Of a stretch of 64,000 nt of DNA, positions 33,882 through 43,900 are shown piece after piece. Where the stretch lies: contig CP061009.1 of the NCBI GenBank assembly GCA_025808375.1, positions 1,860,001 through 1,924,000 on the forward strand. The letters run 5' to 3'. Position 1 is the stretch's first letter. Every line of letters begins with the position of its first letter. The DNA comes from Duncaniella muricolitica (GTDB lineage Bacteria; Bacteroidota; Bacteroidia; Bacteroidales; Muribaculaceae). The position numbers were made by a program, and so were the translations under genes. Under the pieces are notes generated by a model. It saw nothing but the letters and a program-made list of their open reading frames with translations, did no database searches and was not told the DNA's origin.

Positions 33882-34616
33882 CTATGCAAGCACTGGCAAA
33901 TTCTCCGTATCAGGGAAAACGTATGGGACAAGCGGCTCAGGTGGATTAATCAACGGCAACACCTTGAAATTCTCGACACGGAGTTTTGACGGGATATTAC
34001 CAATATCATAACCGCTGAGGGTCATCGGAAAACTCTTTTTGAGAAACAGTGCCGTGGTCACACCCAATTTCTTCTGAGTTCCTGATAGGAGTCGTTTACT
34101 TACATTCCAACCGAAATGAAGCAGATCGTCAGATTTCAGATGTCTGTTGATGCTTGTTTCAACTGCCATATAATTCTCATCGCCAGTCAACTCCTTTATA
34201 TTATTATTGAGCAGAATCTCAATTTGAGCCGGAGTAAATATCTTATGGAAGGTCGCTTTAGTATAAGACGCAATTTCAGCCCATTGCTCCTCTTTCCTGC
34301 GTCTGTTTTCCTCCTCAGTTTGTCGGATAAGTTCGGCGTCATCCTTACTGATAGGTTCAGTAAGAGTTGAATCCGAGTTAATGTTAATGGATGGTGGTGC
34401 AGTAATAGTGTTTTGTGGTCTTGTATATCCATCAACAAGATATGCGATTAATCCAATAATGGATATAACGATAGTCAGATTCATTATCAAACAGATAACT
34501 GATGAATCAGTAGTATTTATGATATAATACCTGAGGCAGAAAACGGCGCATATAAAAAGCGCAAGATTCGCTACGTTCCATAACCGGATATTATTATGAG
34601 TAGTGTTCCCTTTCAT
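33882..34616 (-). CDS. Membrane protein of unknown function, HFGWN family (element B copy)
   Basis: The 244-residue protein has two hydrophobic segments (NVANLALFICAVFCLRYYI and CLIMNLTIVISIIGLIAYLV), a charged glutamate/arginine-rich linker and a C-terminal domain with HFGWNVSKRL and LFLKKSFPM. It matches the element A protein at 12187-12876 in the last 80 residues, while the N-terminal part is conserved only in topology. A -7 promoter element is 20 bp upstream. I do not recognise the function. Conservation in two otherwise diverged elements suggests the HFGWN domain matters for the element. Confidence 0.7.
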   Translation of the reverse strand: MKGNTTHNNIRLWNVANLALFICAVFCLRYYIINTTDSSVICLIMNLTIVISIIGLIAYLVDGYTRPQNTITAPPSININSDSTLTEPISKDDAELIRQTEEENRRRKEEQWAEIASYTKATFHKIFTPAQIEILLNNNIKELTGDENYMAVETSINRHLKSDDLLHFGWNVSKRLLSGTQKKLGVTTALFLKKSFPMTLSGYDIGNIPSKLRVENFKVLPLINPPEPLVPYVFPDTENLPVLA

Positions 34617-34636
34617 TTGTATAGAGTTTTAGAAAG

Positions 34637-34644
34637 CAAAATTA
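34637..34644 (-). promoter_or_regulatory. Bacteroidetes -7 element before the HFGWN membrane gene of element B
   Basis: TAATTTTG on the minus strand fits TAnnTTTG, giving a leader of about 14 nt to the ATG at 34616. There is no clear TTTG at -33. The rest of 34645-34853 is AT-rich and holds no gene I can see. Confidence 0.5.
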
Positions 34645-34853
34645 TTATGACCGGAGTGCTAAATAATAAATTCCGAACAGTTTTTTGTCCGACAAAATTA
34701 TATTTCAAATTTCATCCTGACATTGAGTTTGGACAGGTTTATTGTATCGGAATAATCAAATGACACTGACCGATATAATATGCTATCCTATGAACATAAT
34801 AAAAGCCACCGTTTGGGGCGGTGGCTCGTAATGAGTGGCTGAAAAGGTGACGA

Positions 34854-35969
34854 TTATACGTCCTTTGGCTTGATAGTGATTTTGCCGAGTGTTTCGAGCA
34901 GGGCGGTCGGGACTTCGTGCGTATAGCGCATGGTGGTACCGATGTCCTTGTGGCACATGGATTGTTGCACGGCATACGGATTGCTGTTGGCCGCGAATTG
35001 CAGTGTGCTGTAAGTGTGGCGGAAGCAGTGGAACGTGATATGTTTCTTGATGCCGGATGACGCAACCCAGTCTTTCAGCGGTTTGCCGATCATGCAACGT
35101 TTCAGCCCAACGAACACTTTACCGCCGCCTCGTTCTCCCATCAGTTCCACGGCTTCATCGCATAGCGGTAGCTTAACCGGAGTTTTGGTTTTCTGAATTG
35201 TGATGACGATACACAAGCCGATACCTGTAACTGACTGGATGTTGTCCCAATGCAGATTCTCGATGTCGCTTATACGCAATCCTGTGAGGCATGAGAATAA
35301 CGATGCCCGGCGCAGAACATCATGCTTGCAGGGAGTCTGAGCCAACTGAATCAATTCCTCCTGAGTGAGAAATTCCCGCACGACATCTTCCCATTCGATG
35401 TACTCCAGATAGTCGTTGATATTCTCGGTGATTAGCCGTTCCTTATAGGCTTGCTTGAGCAATGCCCGGAATGTAGAGAAGTAGCCTGAGGCCGTGTTGC
35501 GTGACACAGTCTTTTCCGTATGTTTCAGTTGCTTCGCGGTGAGAAGATACTCGCGGAAACGTGTGCAGAGGTCAACAGTGACATCGCCGAATTTACATTT
35601 GCCACCGGTGAATTTACGGAAGTGCATGAATACAATCTTCCACTTTTCATAGCGTTTCTTGCAAACTCCCTCAAAATAGGCGAGGAAGTCCTCCCGCTGT
35701 TGGGTATGGTCGATGAACCCGAACTGACGGTTTATCACCTGCTCCTGACGGCGGCAACGTATCAACTCCGCCTTTTCAAGCATCGTCTTGTTGAAATTGC
35801 GTTGCACCTGATTCGTTGGATTGCCATATAGATAGATTCCCATGTATTCATGGCGTTGCGAACGGTTTGTTTTCGGGTTCCGTATCGCCGGATAGTAGTC
35901 GAGATAGAGCGTGATTTTTCCCGATGGCAACAGGCGTTGGCGCAGGGTCACTTTAGTACATATATCCAT
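34854..35969 (-). CDS. int: Tyrosine integrase of element B
   Basis: The protein has 371 residues when started at MDICTKVTLRQR, where similarity to the element A integrase begins (VTLRQR, LYLDYYPAIRNPKT). SAM-like and catalytic domains follow, with the arginine in TGLRISD, the HxxR box as HCFRH, and the nucleophile tyrosine in TTMRYTHE. It should integrate element B. The similarity to the element A enzyme, and the nearly identical 14-bp sequence at the corresponding right ends, suggest both use the same kind of target. Confidence 0.91.
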   Translation of the reverse strand: MDICTKVTLRQRLLPSGKITLYLDYYPAIRNPKTNRSQRHEYMGIYLYGNPTNQVQRNFNKTMLEKAELIRCRRQEQVINRQFGFIDHTQQREDFLAYFEGVCKKRYEKWKIVFMHFRKFTGGKCKFGDVTVDLCTRFREYLLTAKQLKHTEKTVSRNTASGYFSTFRALLKQAYKERLITENINDYLEYIEWEDVVREFLTQEELIQLAQTPCKHDVLRRASLFSCLTGLRISDIENLHWDNIQSVTGIGLCIVITIQKTKTPVKLPLCDEAVELMGERGGGKVFVGLKRCMIGKPLKDWVASSGIKKHITFHCFRHTYSTLQFAANSNPYAVQQSMCHKDIGTTMRYTHEVPTALLETLGKITIKPKDV

Positions 35970-36059
35970 AGTCTTTTTTGATTGCAAAGTTGGTGAGTGA
36001 TGGAATGGTTATCAAGTTATTGGCCGAATAACCGACCAGAAACTGATAACCGCCTGTAT

Positions 36060-36821
36060 TTAGAGCGTCGGAGGGCGGAGAATAGCATCAATCTCCGAAC
36101 GAAGAATGTAAGTGTACTTGCCGACTTTCTTACGACGCAGACCGTGATACTTCACATAATTGTGAATCTGGTCATGTGTGAGATTATACTCAGCCCTTAC
36201 ATCCGAGTATGAGATCCAATCTTCATCCTTCGGTGGTTCCGGCTTAGAGGCAAACACCCGGTCGCAATGCTCCTTGCTCCAGAGCGTCTTCCCACGATGA
36301 TATACCTTCGGAATATTGTTTCTCTTTGCCTGAGCAAACACCCACGAATTACTCACTCCGAACTTCTCGATAATCTCCTTCGTAGTGTAGAACTCGGTGA
36401 TTGCCTCGCCGTTTTCATCGTTGACAGATGACTTAGCTTTGGATTTTCTTACATACACGTTTGTACTCAACAAATGTTCAATGTCTGTTTTGCAGATTCG
36501 TGTAACACGTGATGTTAGACGGAAAGCTTTGAGTTTTCCTCGGTAGATGAGTTGATAGACAGCGTTACGCTTCACGCCAATTAAGTCTGCTGTTTCTTGA
36601 ACTGATAGATAGACCTTATCTTCTACGGACTTTTCTTTTTCACGGATTATGGTTTCAATAACCTTTGCTTCCGTCTTCTGTTTGCGTTGTTGCCTTTGTC
36701 GATCTTTATAGGCGTGTTCCGCACATCGCTTGCAACAGAAGCGGGTGGAACATTTTTGAGCCTCAAACTCCTTTCCGCACCACTCGCAAACTTTTTTGAT
36801 TCTAATGTTTGATGTTGCCAT
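36060..36821 (-). CDS. Zinc-ribbon protein with HTH_17 domains (element B)
   Basis: Started at MATSNIRIKK the protein has 253 residues; a start at 36848 is also possible. It opens with the same cysteine-rich motif as the element A homolog (CEWCGKEF...CSTRFCCKRC). Three helix-turn-helix units follow (SVQETADLIGVKRNAVYQLI; TTKEIIEKFGVSNSWVFAQA; SYSDVRAEYNLTHDQIHNYV), one fewer than in element A. It probably binds the element end or attachment site together with the integrase. The candidate attachment core is about 270 bp upstream. Confidence 0.8.
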   Translation of the reverse strand: MATSNIRIKKVCEWCGKEFEAQKCSTRFCCKRCAEHAYKDRQRQQRKQKTEAKVIETIIREKEKSVEDKVYLSVQETADLIGVKRNAVYQLIYRGKLKAFRLTSRVTRICKTDIEHLLSTNVYVRKSKAKSSVNDENGEAITEFYTTKEIIEKFGVSNSWVFAQAKRNNIPKVYHRGKTLWSKEHCDRVFASKPEPPKDEDWISYSDVRAEYNLTHDQIHNYVKYHGLRRKKVGKYTYILRSEIDAILRPPTL

Positions 36822-37025
36822 TTTTGAACTGTTTATTTCGCCGTTCACGGAGCCGATGTTGTATCTCTACGTATTTCTACGTATCCCATTGTTTACAACC
36901 ATCCACACTCGGAAGGAACGGCTTGCCCCGACTATGGACGAGCAACAAATATGGTTCAAAAATGGAGTGAAAAATAGGTAGAAACGGGTTCTACCAATAA
37001 AAACAGCCAAATGTGGATATGAGAA

Positions 37026-37048
37026 AAGGCGCTCAAACTGAACGCCTT
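37026..37048 (-). terminator. Hairpin terminator past the right end of element B genes
   Basis: A stem AAGGCG/CGCCTT, extended by further pairs with one mismatch, is followed by a T run when read leftward. It matches the position and direction of the element A hairpin at 15417-15440. Confidence 0.6.
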
Positions 37049-37092
37049 GACACTTATTTCTAACTATTGTTACCTATCTCTAACTGCTCGTC

Positions 37093-37106
37093 ATTTGCCG
37101 ATGCAG
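37093..37106 (+). other. Candidate attachment-site core at right end of element B
   Basis: ATTTGCCGATGCAG differs by one base from 15485-15498. The sequence to the right (37107-37400) is AT-rich with three copies of AAACTTTGTT-like motifs (about 37108, 37220 and 37283). These may be integrase arm sites or part of the target locus. No gene is seen from 37107 to 37562. Confidence 0.5.
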
Positions 37107-37402
37107 AAACTTTGTTTATATTTTTAATCTTTTGCGTATTAGATTGTTAGGTATGTTTTGCGATTTATTAAGCAACAAAATAGCAACAATGTTGCGATAA
37201 TTCGGATATAGCTCGTGCGAAACTTTGTTTTACCCTACTTTCGCGTGCAGAAATTCCATATCAGCGTTATTGTATTGATATGCAATGATAAAACTTTGTT
37301 ATAACTTTAAACAACAACACAATAACAACAAATTTGCATAAAACCGCCATTTCGGGGTGCTATCCGACCTCAAAGATACGAACAAAGTTCGGATTACCAA
37401 AA

Positions 37403-37429
37403 CAGGGTGTCGGAAACCGTGACACCCTG
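37403..37429 (-). terminator. Hairpin terminator after the HsdR-N-like gene
   Basis: A perfect 9-bp stem (CAGGGTGTC/GACACCCTG) is followed on the minus strand by TGTTTTGG. It lies about 130 bp beyond the stop of the leftward gene at 37563. Confidence 0.65.
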
Positions 37430-37562
37430 CCTCGTTTTATGGCGATAGTTATTTTCATCGAATTTTAAGTCTGTGCCGCTTTGCGCTTTGAGTGGGGCAA
37501 CTTATTATTGGTGGAGCTTTCGGGGCGTAATACGCCGCCATTCAGCTTTGCGTGATATACCC

Positions 37563-38636
37563 TTAAACATACCTTTTGGCAGCGGCTGTGATTTCCGCTT
37601 CATACAGGTAGATGTCGTTAATGGTGTCTATCTTGTGCATGATTTCGTTTTTGTCCTCGCCGATGATGGCTATCCGTTTTCTCGTCGGCTGATTGAGGTA
37701 AAAACGGCAGATCGTCTTTCGCACGTTGTTGTCTATCGACACGCCGAAGTAGGAGCGAGTGTCTTTATAGGTTATGCGGTCGGCAGGGCATACGTTGCGT
37801 AGTAGGGATTTCACGAGATAGAATGCCTCCAATTCTTCGGCGGTCGTCACTATCCCATCGTCGGGCAGTTCCTCGGCTGTGTCCGCTTCCTGTGTGGTCG
37901 CCTGTGGTTGCTCGGTGTCGGCGGCTTCGTCCTTGATAGCGGCTTTCAGACGGTCGGCGATGATGTCGTTGATGTAGCCGCTGATTGAACGCTTGACAAG
38001 AGCCGTGAACTGTTCCAACACCTTTGCGGAGAATACGCCGTCGTACACCTGTTTCCCGAAGAAGCGCACGAAGTCGGGAGAGGGTGCGGAAAACTCTTTG
38101 CCTATCACGGCTCGGAGTTCGCCCATATATTTGAGTTCGCTCGCAGAGCTTAATATCATATCCACGTCGAAGTATGATTTGTGGAACTTTTTAAGCTCCT
38201 CGATTTGCGGCTCTTTGAGGTCAAGCAAGTTTACCTCCAAAAATGGCTTCTCGTCCATTTTGTTAGGCTCGGCAAGGTCGGTATAGAAGCGATACACTAT
38301 GCCGTTGGTAAGCACCCCGAATTTCGCCTTTGACACGTGAAAGTATCGGATAAGCTGATTGTCGTACAGCGTTAGGTCCTGTTGCCAATGCTTGCACTCG
38401 ATTAGCAATATAGGTTCGCCATTCTTCATAATGGCATAGTCAATCTTCTCTCCCTTTTTAGTGCCGATGTCGCAGCACATTTCGGGTACCACTTCCAAAG
38501 GATTGAACACGTCATATCCCAGGGCGTTGATGAACGGCATTATTAAGGCGTTTTTGGTCGCCTCCTCCGTCAGCAGGTTTTCTTTCAAGCTCTCTATGCG
38601 CTCCGCTATCTGCTTGATTGAGTCTTTGAAGTCCAT
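37563..38636 (-). CDS. Stand-alone HsdR N-terminal-type nuclease domain protein
   Basis: Started at MDFKDSIKQI the protein has 357 residues. The N-terminal 150 resemble the nuclease domain of type I HsdR subunits: TKNALIMPFINALGYDVFNP, then D66 (EKIDYAIMKNG) and E80-C-K82 (LLIECKHW), a PD-(D/E)XK active site. There is no helicase domain. A middle helical region, a glutamate/alanine-rich linker and a conserved C-terminal domain (LVKSLLRNVCPADRITYKDTRSYFGVSI...CRFYLN) follow. Genes of this type are frequent in Bacteroidales, often near prophages; the role is unproven. It could protect the prophage or host from other phages. Its leader contains alternative hairpins (38701-38791). Confidence 0.75.
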   Translation of the reverse strand: MDFKDSIKQIAERIESLKENLLTEEATKNALIMPFINALGYDVFNPLEVVPEMCCDIGTKKGEKIDYAIMKNGEPILLIECKHWQQDLTLYDNQLIRYFHVSKAKFGVLTNGIVYRFYTDLAEPNKMDEKPFLEVNLLDLKEPQIEELKKFHKSYFDVDMILSSASELKYMGELRAVIGKEFSAPSPDFVRFFGKQVYDGVFSAKVLEQFTALVKRSISGYINDIIADRLKAAIKDEAADTEQPQATTQEADTAEELPDDGIVTTAEELEAFYLVKSLLRNVCPADRITYKDTRSYFGVSIDNNVRKTICRFYLNQPTRKRIAIIGEDKNEIMHKIDTINDIYLYEAEITAAAKRYV

Positions 38637-38700
38637 ATATCGGTCTTTAACGGTTACTACTCGTATAGTGTTGCCGTTGCCGAGGACAGCGCACAAAAGA

Positions 38701-38791
38701 GCGTGGGCATTCCTAATGGTAAAGAGGGTATCGCCAAATACCTGTAGCCTACAAGGTAAATGCCCACGCTATGACGCAGGCATTTACCATT
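38701..38791 (-). promoter_or_regulatory. Leader with mutually exclusive hairpins
   Basis: GGTAAATGCC (38755-38764) can pair with GGCATTTACC (38779-38788), while the overlapping ATGCCCACGC (38760-38769) can pair with GCGTGGGCAT (38701-38710), and AATGGTAAA (38715-38723) with TTTACCATT (38783-38791). These pairings exclude one another, as in attenuators or riboswitches. The segment lies 65-155 nt before the start codon at 38636. No known riboswitch class is recognised. Confidence 0.45.
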
Positions 38792-38938
38792 GCTTTTAAG
38801 GCTACTCAATAAATTTGGCGAATTTTTCTTTACCTCAAAACAATAGCAAACGCTATAATTTAATATGTTGCTGCAAAGGTAGTGAAAATCCGTCAATTTA
38901 CGATTATATTTCCGATTGTTTCTCCGATTTTGTGCTAA

Positions 38939-39442
38939 TCATAGAAGCCGTCGTATTAGGTTGATTATCTTTTTCCTGTGGAATACGCCTACTATAAGTA
39001 TAACGAGCCAAAATCCATATATTTGAGTTTTCTGCCACCACGACAATTCCTTTTCGACCGTTACGGTTTTCGTGATAGTCTTTTGTAGCCAACGGTCACG
39101 GTAAACAATGCTGTCACGTTGCGCCACTTCCTTGTGGGTCGGCACCTCCATTTCCTGCGGCTTCGAGTTGAGCGAATGGAACAGGGAGCCGTCGGAGTTT
39201 ATCCGAGCGTCGCTCTCGGCAAAATCGTTTTCCAAGTGCGATATGCTATCAAGTGTCGTGCGCTCTGCCGTCTGCGCAGGGATAGTTATTATAACCGTGT
39301 CGGGTACGAGGATTATGCGCTCCCGATACTCAATGCGCACACTATCGGCTGAAGCCTGTTGCTCTCCTGTCGTTAGGTGTTTACAGGGGGAGCAGCAGGT
39401 TAAGCCTATCAGTGAAATTATTATGAGAATAAACCGTATCAT
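38939..39442 (-). CDS. Probable spanin-like lysis lipoprotein
   Basis: The 167-residue protein has an N-terminal hydrophobic segment ending in cysteines (IRFILIIISLIGLTCCSPC), which looks like a lipoprotein signal. A charged, probably coiled periplasmic part follows, then a C-terminal transmembrane segment (IYGFWLVILIVGVF) with a basic end. Linking outer and inner membranes in this way suits a single-molecule spanin, which disrupts the outer membrane after lysozyme has acted. It is the last gene of the lysis cassette; its start overlaps the lysozyme stop. No family match is claimed. Confidence 0.55.
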   Translation of the reverse strand: MIRFILIIISLIGLTCCSPCKHLTTGEQQASADSVRIEYRERIILVPDTVIITIPAQTAERTTLDSISHLENDFAESDARINSDGSLFHSLNSKPQEMEVPTHKEVAQRDSIVYRDRWLQKTITKTVTVEKELSWWQKTQIYGFWLVILIVGVFHRKKIINLIRRLL

Positions 39443-40011
39443 TCGTCGGCAAAGGTTTTTGTGACAGGTGGCACGGTGTTGAGTGTCAAGCTGCCGTATT
39501 TGATATATCCGAGGCGTTTAAGCCACCCCTTGCGGAATACAGCCTGTGAGGGATTGCTGCGGATTATGCTCTCGATGAAAGCCTCTCGGTCGCGCTTGAT
39601 AGCGTCGAACAGTTCACGAGGGTTTCGGGCGTTGAGAGCTGCAAGGGTCTTTTCGCCCACAATGCCGTCGGGGGTGACACCGAGTATGCGCTGCACCCTC
39701 GTTATGCCGTGTTTGCCCGAAGCCCACACCCAATCCACGACGATGTTTGCGATAGACTGCGACTGTATGCGGTCGGCTTGCCACCTGTTCCAATAGTGAG
39801 GTTTCATAACTCGGTTCATTGCGTCGTCTTCGGTTATAAGACGCAGATCATCCACGTCTATATCTCCGTCGCCGTCTTTGTCGTAGCCTACCTGTCGCCA
39901 AGTGGCGATAGTAACCCCCTTATTGGTTGCACCTCCCTTGTCATTGGGGTGGTTGCTGAAACCTCCCTCCCAAGAGAGGATAAACGGAGCGAGTATTGAA
40001 ATATCAGCCAT
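39439..40011 (-). CDS. Phage endolysin, glycoside hydrolase family 108
   Basis: The 190-residue protein has the GH108 lysozyme signature EGGFSNHPNDKGGATNKGVT (catalytic glutamate at the start of the motif, residue 15) and the C-terminal peptidoglycan-binding segment common in this family (LGVTPDGIVGEKTLAALN). It cuts the peptidoglycan glycan chain at the end of the phage cycle. An aspartate-rich DKDGDGDIDVDD loop looks like an EF-hand-like calcium site inserted in the catalytic domain. It lies between the holin and spanin-like genes. Confidence 0.88.
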   Translation of the reverse strand: MADISILAPFILSWEGGFSNHPNDKGGATNKGVTIATWRQVGYDKDGDGDIDVDDLRLITEDDAMNRVMKPHYWNRWQADRIQSQSIANIVVDWVWASGKHGITRVQRILGVTPDGIVGEKTLAALNARNPRELFDAIKRDREAFIESIIRSNPSQAVFRKGWLKRLGYIKYGSLTLNTVPPVTKTFADE

Positions 40012-40013
40012 AA

Positions 40014-40463
40014 TTAATCAGATTTATTATCGGGTTCAACATCTTCGAGAGCCTTTTCAATATCGTGTCTGCCTGTAACGAGCTTCCAAATGTTTATGCG
40101 TTTCTTCAAACCTTTGTAATCTGCATAATTATTTCCGACACTCGCAAGCTCGTTGAGATAGACATATAGAATACAGGCGACGGACACGAGAGGAATACCG
40201 AATACCACCCCGACGGAATGGCGGCAGGTATAAGCCACAAAAAGCCAACAGCCATAGTCAAACATCTTATTCATAGAGCGGCGACGCATACGAGAGCCTC
40301 TGATTTGCTCCCCACGTCTTTTTGCTGCCATGACCCCAAACCGCAAATCGGTTATGATAAGGGTAACGGCGAATAGCATCCAAGGGTACATGGTTTGAAA
40401 GAAATCAGCCCACCATGCAGCCCAAAAGTGCTTCATAAATTCGTATAAGGTTTCGTGTTCCAT
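40014..40463 (-). CDS. Phage holin
   Basis: Started at MEHETLYEFM the protein has 149 residues with hydrophobic segments near YPWMLFAVTLIITDL, MFDYGCWLFVAYTC and GVVFGIPLVSVACILYVYL, giving about three transmembrane helices, and a charged cytoplasmic end. It lies two bases upstream of the endolysin gene, as expected for the holin that releases or activates it. The longer frame to 40499 adds 12 residues without similarity. Confidence 0.78.
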   Translation of the reverse strand: MEHETLYEFMKHFWAAWWADFFQTMYPWMLFAVTLIITDLRFGVMAAKRRGEQIRGSRMRRRSMNKMFDYGCWLFVAYTCRHSVGVVFGIPLVSVACILYVYLNELASVGNNYADYKGLKKRINIWKLVTGRHDIEKALEDVEPDNKSD

Positions 40464-40534
40464 ATCGCTTGATTGGTTTATTTCCACAAAGGTAGTCAAA
40501 ACTGATTACAATATAATCATAAACAGGGCGAAAA

Positions 40535-40987
40535 TTATTGTATAAGTGCCTCTAATTCGTTTATTTTATCGCGGACTTGCTGTCGCTCCGTATGTAGAGC
40601 CGATATGTCGTAGGGCAACGGCTGATTAAGCAGCGACGCTTCATAGCATTTTGTCACCCTGTAATCGGTGGCGGCGAGGTTGTCTTTTAGCTCTCGTATC
40701 TGCGTCTTGACCTTTTGAGTGTCAAACTTTGTTTCATAGCGATACGATATGCGGTCGCCGTTGTCATAAGGTACAGGCACCATGATATTATCGGTATTAT
40801 CGCTCTGCATAGAGTTCTCATCTATGGGGTCAACAGGCTTCCACCCTGTCGGGAGTAGAGCTATCTGTTCCTCGACCGACAGGGTTGTTTCTGTTATAGT
40901 TCCGTCGGCATTTTGCTGACGGTTGATTATCGGCTCTATATCTCTAATGCGGAGATAGCCATCTTCGATTTTTCCGTATTCTGCCAT
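40535..40987 (-). CDS. Small phage protein downstream of the tail tip gene, possible fibre-assembly factor
   Basis: Started at MAEYGKIEDG the 150-residue protein has an N-terminal segment (EDGYLRIRDIEPI), a middle part with PTGWKPVD and YRYETKFDTQKVK, and a C-terminal coiled coil (RQQVRDKINELEALI). The PxGWKPVD segment resembles tail-fibre assembly/chaperone-type proteins, but I am not sure. It follows the large tail protein gene by four bases, so it is part of the tail operon. Confidence 0.55.
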   Translation of the reverse strand: MAEYGKIEDGYLRIRDIEPIINRQQNADGTITETTLSVEEQIALLPTGWKPVDPIDENSMQSDNTDNIMVPVPYDNGDRISYRYETKFDTQKVKTQIRELKDNLAATDYRVTKCYEASLLNQPLPYDISALHTERQQVRDKINELEALIQ

Positions 40988-40991
40988 AATT

Positions 40992-43900
40992 TTAGAATTT
41001 CCAACGTGACACGAGCCACGATTCTTTTTTTGTTGTAGTGCTACCCGAAGTGACATATCCGATTGAAAAGACGAACATACCGCCTTGTCCATCTCCAAAA
41101 TCATAGTATTCATTTTCGGTAGCGTCGTCGTAGATGTGGTGTCCTGTTCGGGGTTTGAACCGCATATATCCCGTCCACCATTGCTTGACGAATATAACCT
41201 GTCCCTCGTAAGGGTCGGCAGGTAGATAGACGGTCGCAGCGTCGGAGGTATAGCCAACCACCATTGTATCGTTGTAACCTAAATATACCGTCTGCTTTTC
41301 GCCGCTTACCCCTCTACGGTGGAGTATCAGCCCATGTGCGTATAGTTTGTCAAAGAAGCCTCCGACAGCCATAGCGGTGCCGCTGTTGGAGGCGCGACCG
41401 TAAACGCCCATTACGAGGGTGCTAAGTTTATCGAGCGACCATTCGCTTTTATTAACATTGGCGAAGCCGAGGGCGACCATAGCGGCACGAAAAGTTCTGC
41501 CTGTCGTTGCAGACATCGCTTCTGTACCCGCTCTATTAGCGAAAATGCCTGTCGGCGACATATAGGCGACCTTTGAATAGCCGTCGGCAGACCGAGCCTC
41601 AATAATGCCACGGTAAGCGTCTATATCAATATTTGTCGCGCTGTTCTCTCCCTCCATAACATAAGAGCCTTGCGAGTTCGAGGACTTGATTTGTATCTTG
41701 CGGTTTACTGCGTCGAGGGTGATTTTGTTATCGTCGCCGAGCGTCGATACTATTCTCCCTCCCTGTATGAACCAATCGCCAATGTTCGCCCCCTCTGCCA
41801 ATAACAGGTTGGTAGCGATACTTTCAAACGACGCACCAAAGCTATTCCAATAGTTGGTGTCGGTCGGAACGTGACCCGAAAAGCCTGTTGTGCCGTCGGG
41901 TGCGTCTATTCGGGCGATATACCAAGCGTCGCCGTACTTGACAGCGTCCAAACGGTTGTTATTGCCATAGTAGGTTTTCGAGGCATTATATACACCACGA
42001 TACACCATTACAGGGCTTTTTCCGTCCTTACCATCTTCTCCGTCTTTACCATCTTCTCCGTCTTTACCGTCGTATGGAGTGATACGGACAGGGTTGCTCC
42101 AATTAGACAGGAGCTTGTCGGTTTCGCCCGATATTTTGGCTGTTATGCGCCACAGGTATTTTTGCGCTCCTACGGAGGGCTGATTAACCGTCCACCCCGA
42201 CGGATTACGCTGCGCTTTCATTTCGTTGGTAAGGAAAGGCGATACGGTTGTGGAGCCGTTAGTGGCATAGCGAACCTCGAAATAATCGCCGTTATAGGCA
42301 TAACGCATCCAAACCGTCGGTGTGTTGAAAGTTCCCCACTTGCCGTCGGTCTTTTTTCGGATAGACTCGTATTGTATGGGATAATCGAATGTCACCTCCG
42401 AGGGGTTATCGGTCCACCCCTTGACGGCTTCCCAATATGCGGTGTCCGTCGGAGTATGTGGGTTGGTGCTGTCGCTTGCTTTCGTAGCCTTATAGAACCT
42501 GCCGCTATATCGCACGAGCGTACCCACCGCATAGCTGTTAGCTGCGTTGTAATCATTTGTCGTAAGCGGCGGCACGAAATCATCTACATAGGGGTCGCTT
42601 GTCGGTATGCTCGGCGTTGTTTCCGTCTTTGACAGGATATAAATGCGCTCCGTGTCGTTGTTATCCATAGAGAATGGCACAGGGTCGCTCCAAGCACCTG
42701 CCTCCTGCGTCGCTCCGCTTATTCGGGCGGTGCTGACCCAACAGTTCTCGACCTTGACGATACGATATTTTACATTGTCTGCGCCGACCGAGTTAGAACT
42801 GTCTTTGGCGTAGCCTATCTCGACGAAATGGCTACCTGCCGTTGGCACGTTGATATAGACGGTCTTTGACACGTTCCTGCCCGACACTCGGTCTGTAAAA
42901 TTACCTGTGCGAGTCATAGCTGTATTATCAAGCAAGCCCACAATCCCGAAATCGTGATTGCTATCGCTGTTAGCTATTATTTCGATAGCCACAACTTGAT
43001 TGGGCTTTGTGGTAGTGAACGAAATACGGTTTTTCTTCAACTCGTTATCGGCTGTGGAGGGCGATACATAATAGCCGTCTTTATACGAGAATGTTCCGCT
43101 GTGGCTGAACGACAGGGTTTCCATATCGGGCGTGTCACTCCAACCTGCAGGGGCGTTGCCGCTCGGTTTGGCAGGTTTTGTAACGGAATGGCGATACAGG
43201 AACTTATACCAATCGCCATTGTTGCCTGCGCTTGCCTGTGGCTCCCAATATGCGGTGTCGGTTGGAGGAATATTGTGGCACGAAGCATTATTGATATGCC
43301 TGTAAAGCGAATACAAGCCACCTATGGCGTAGATAACTTCGTCGCCCTTATAATATGTTGATGAAGCGTTGTAAACGCCACGATAGCACCCAAGAGGGCT
43401 TTCCACACCCGATTGACTTTGAACGAGGACACCGAAGAATTTTAGCAAACCGTCGCCGTCTATGTTGTAACGTAGCTTGTCGCCGAGCTTCATAGAGTTA
43501 TTCAGCATATCGAAAAACGACAGCCCATTTCCCGACACAATTTTGTCGGTCGTTATTCTCCCAGGGAGTACTTCGGTAAAGCCATACAGGGAGGCGAAGC
43601 TGCGCTCTCCGTCGTATTCCGAGTTGAGTATGCCGACCAACAAATGGTAGTAGCCCGTTACCCCCTCTAACTTTATGGCGGTTTCGGACAATAGGAATGT
43701 GCCTGTTTGGTCGGTTTTCGATACCTTGGCATACAGGTAGTATTTCGCAGATCCATTCGTGAGGATAGCCGAGGTATAGGGGGCGACCGACCACCGTTTG
43801 TATTCGCTCGGCTTATGGCTCGATGAAATGTTGCTTATGCCGAGCGTCATGTGCTGAATATAGCTGCGCCCGATTGTAAGCTGTTTGTCAGCTTGGTTAT

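Noticed and set aside
38657..38896. Protein-coding reading of the hairpin leader
   Set aside because: The frame lies over paired repeats, lacks a ribosome-binding site and overlaps the nuclease gene's upstream region in another frame; RNA structure explains the repeats better.
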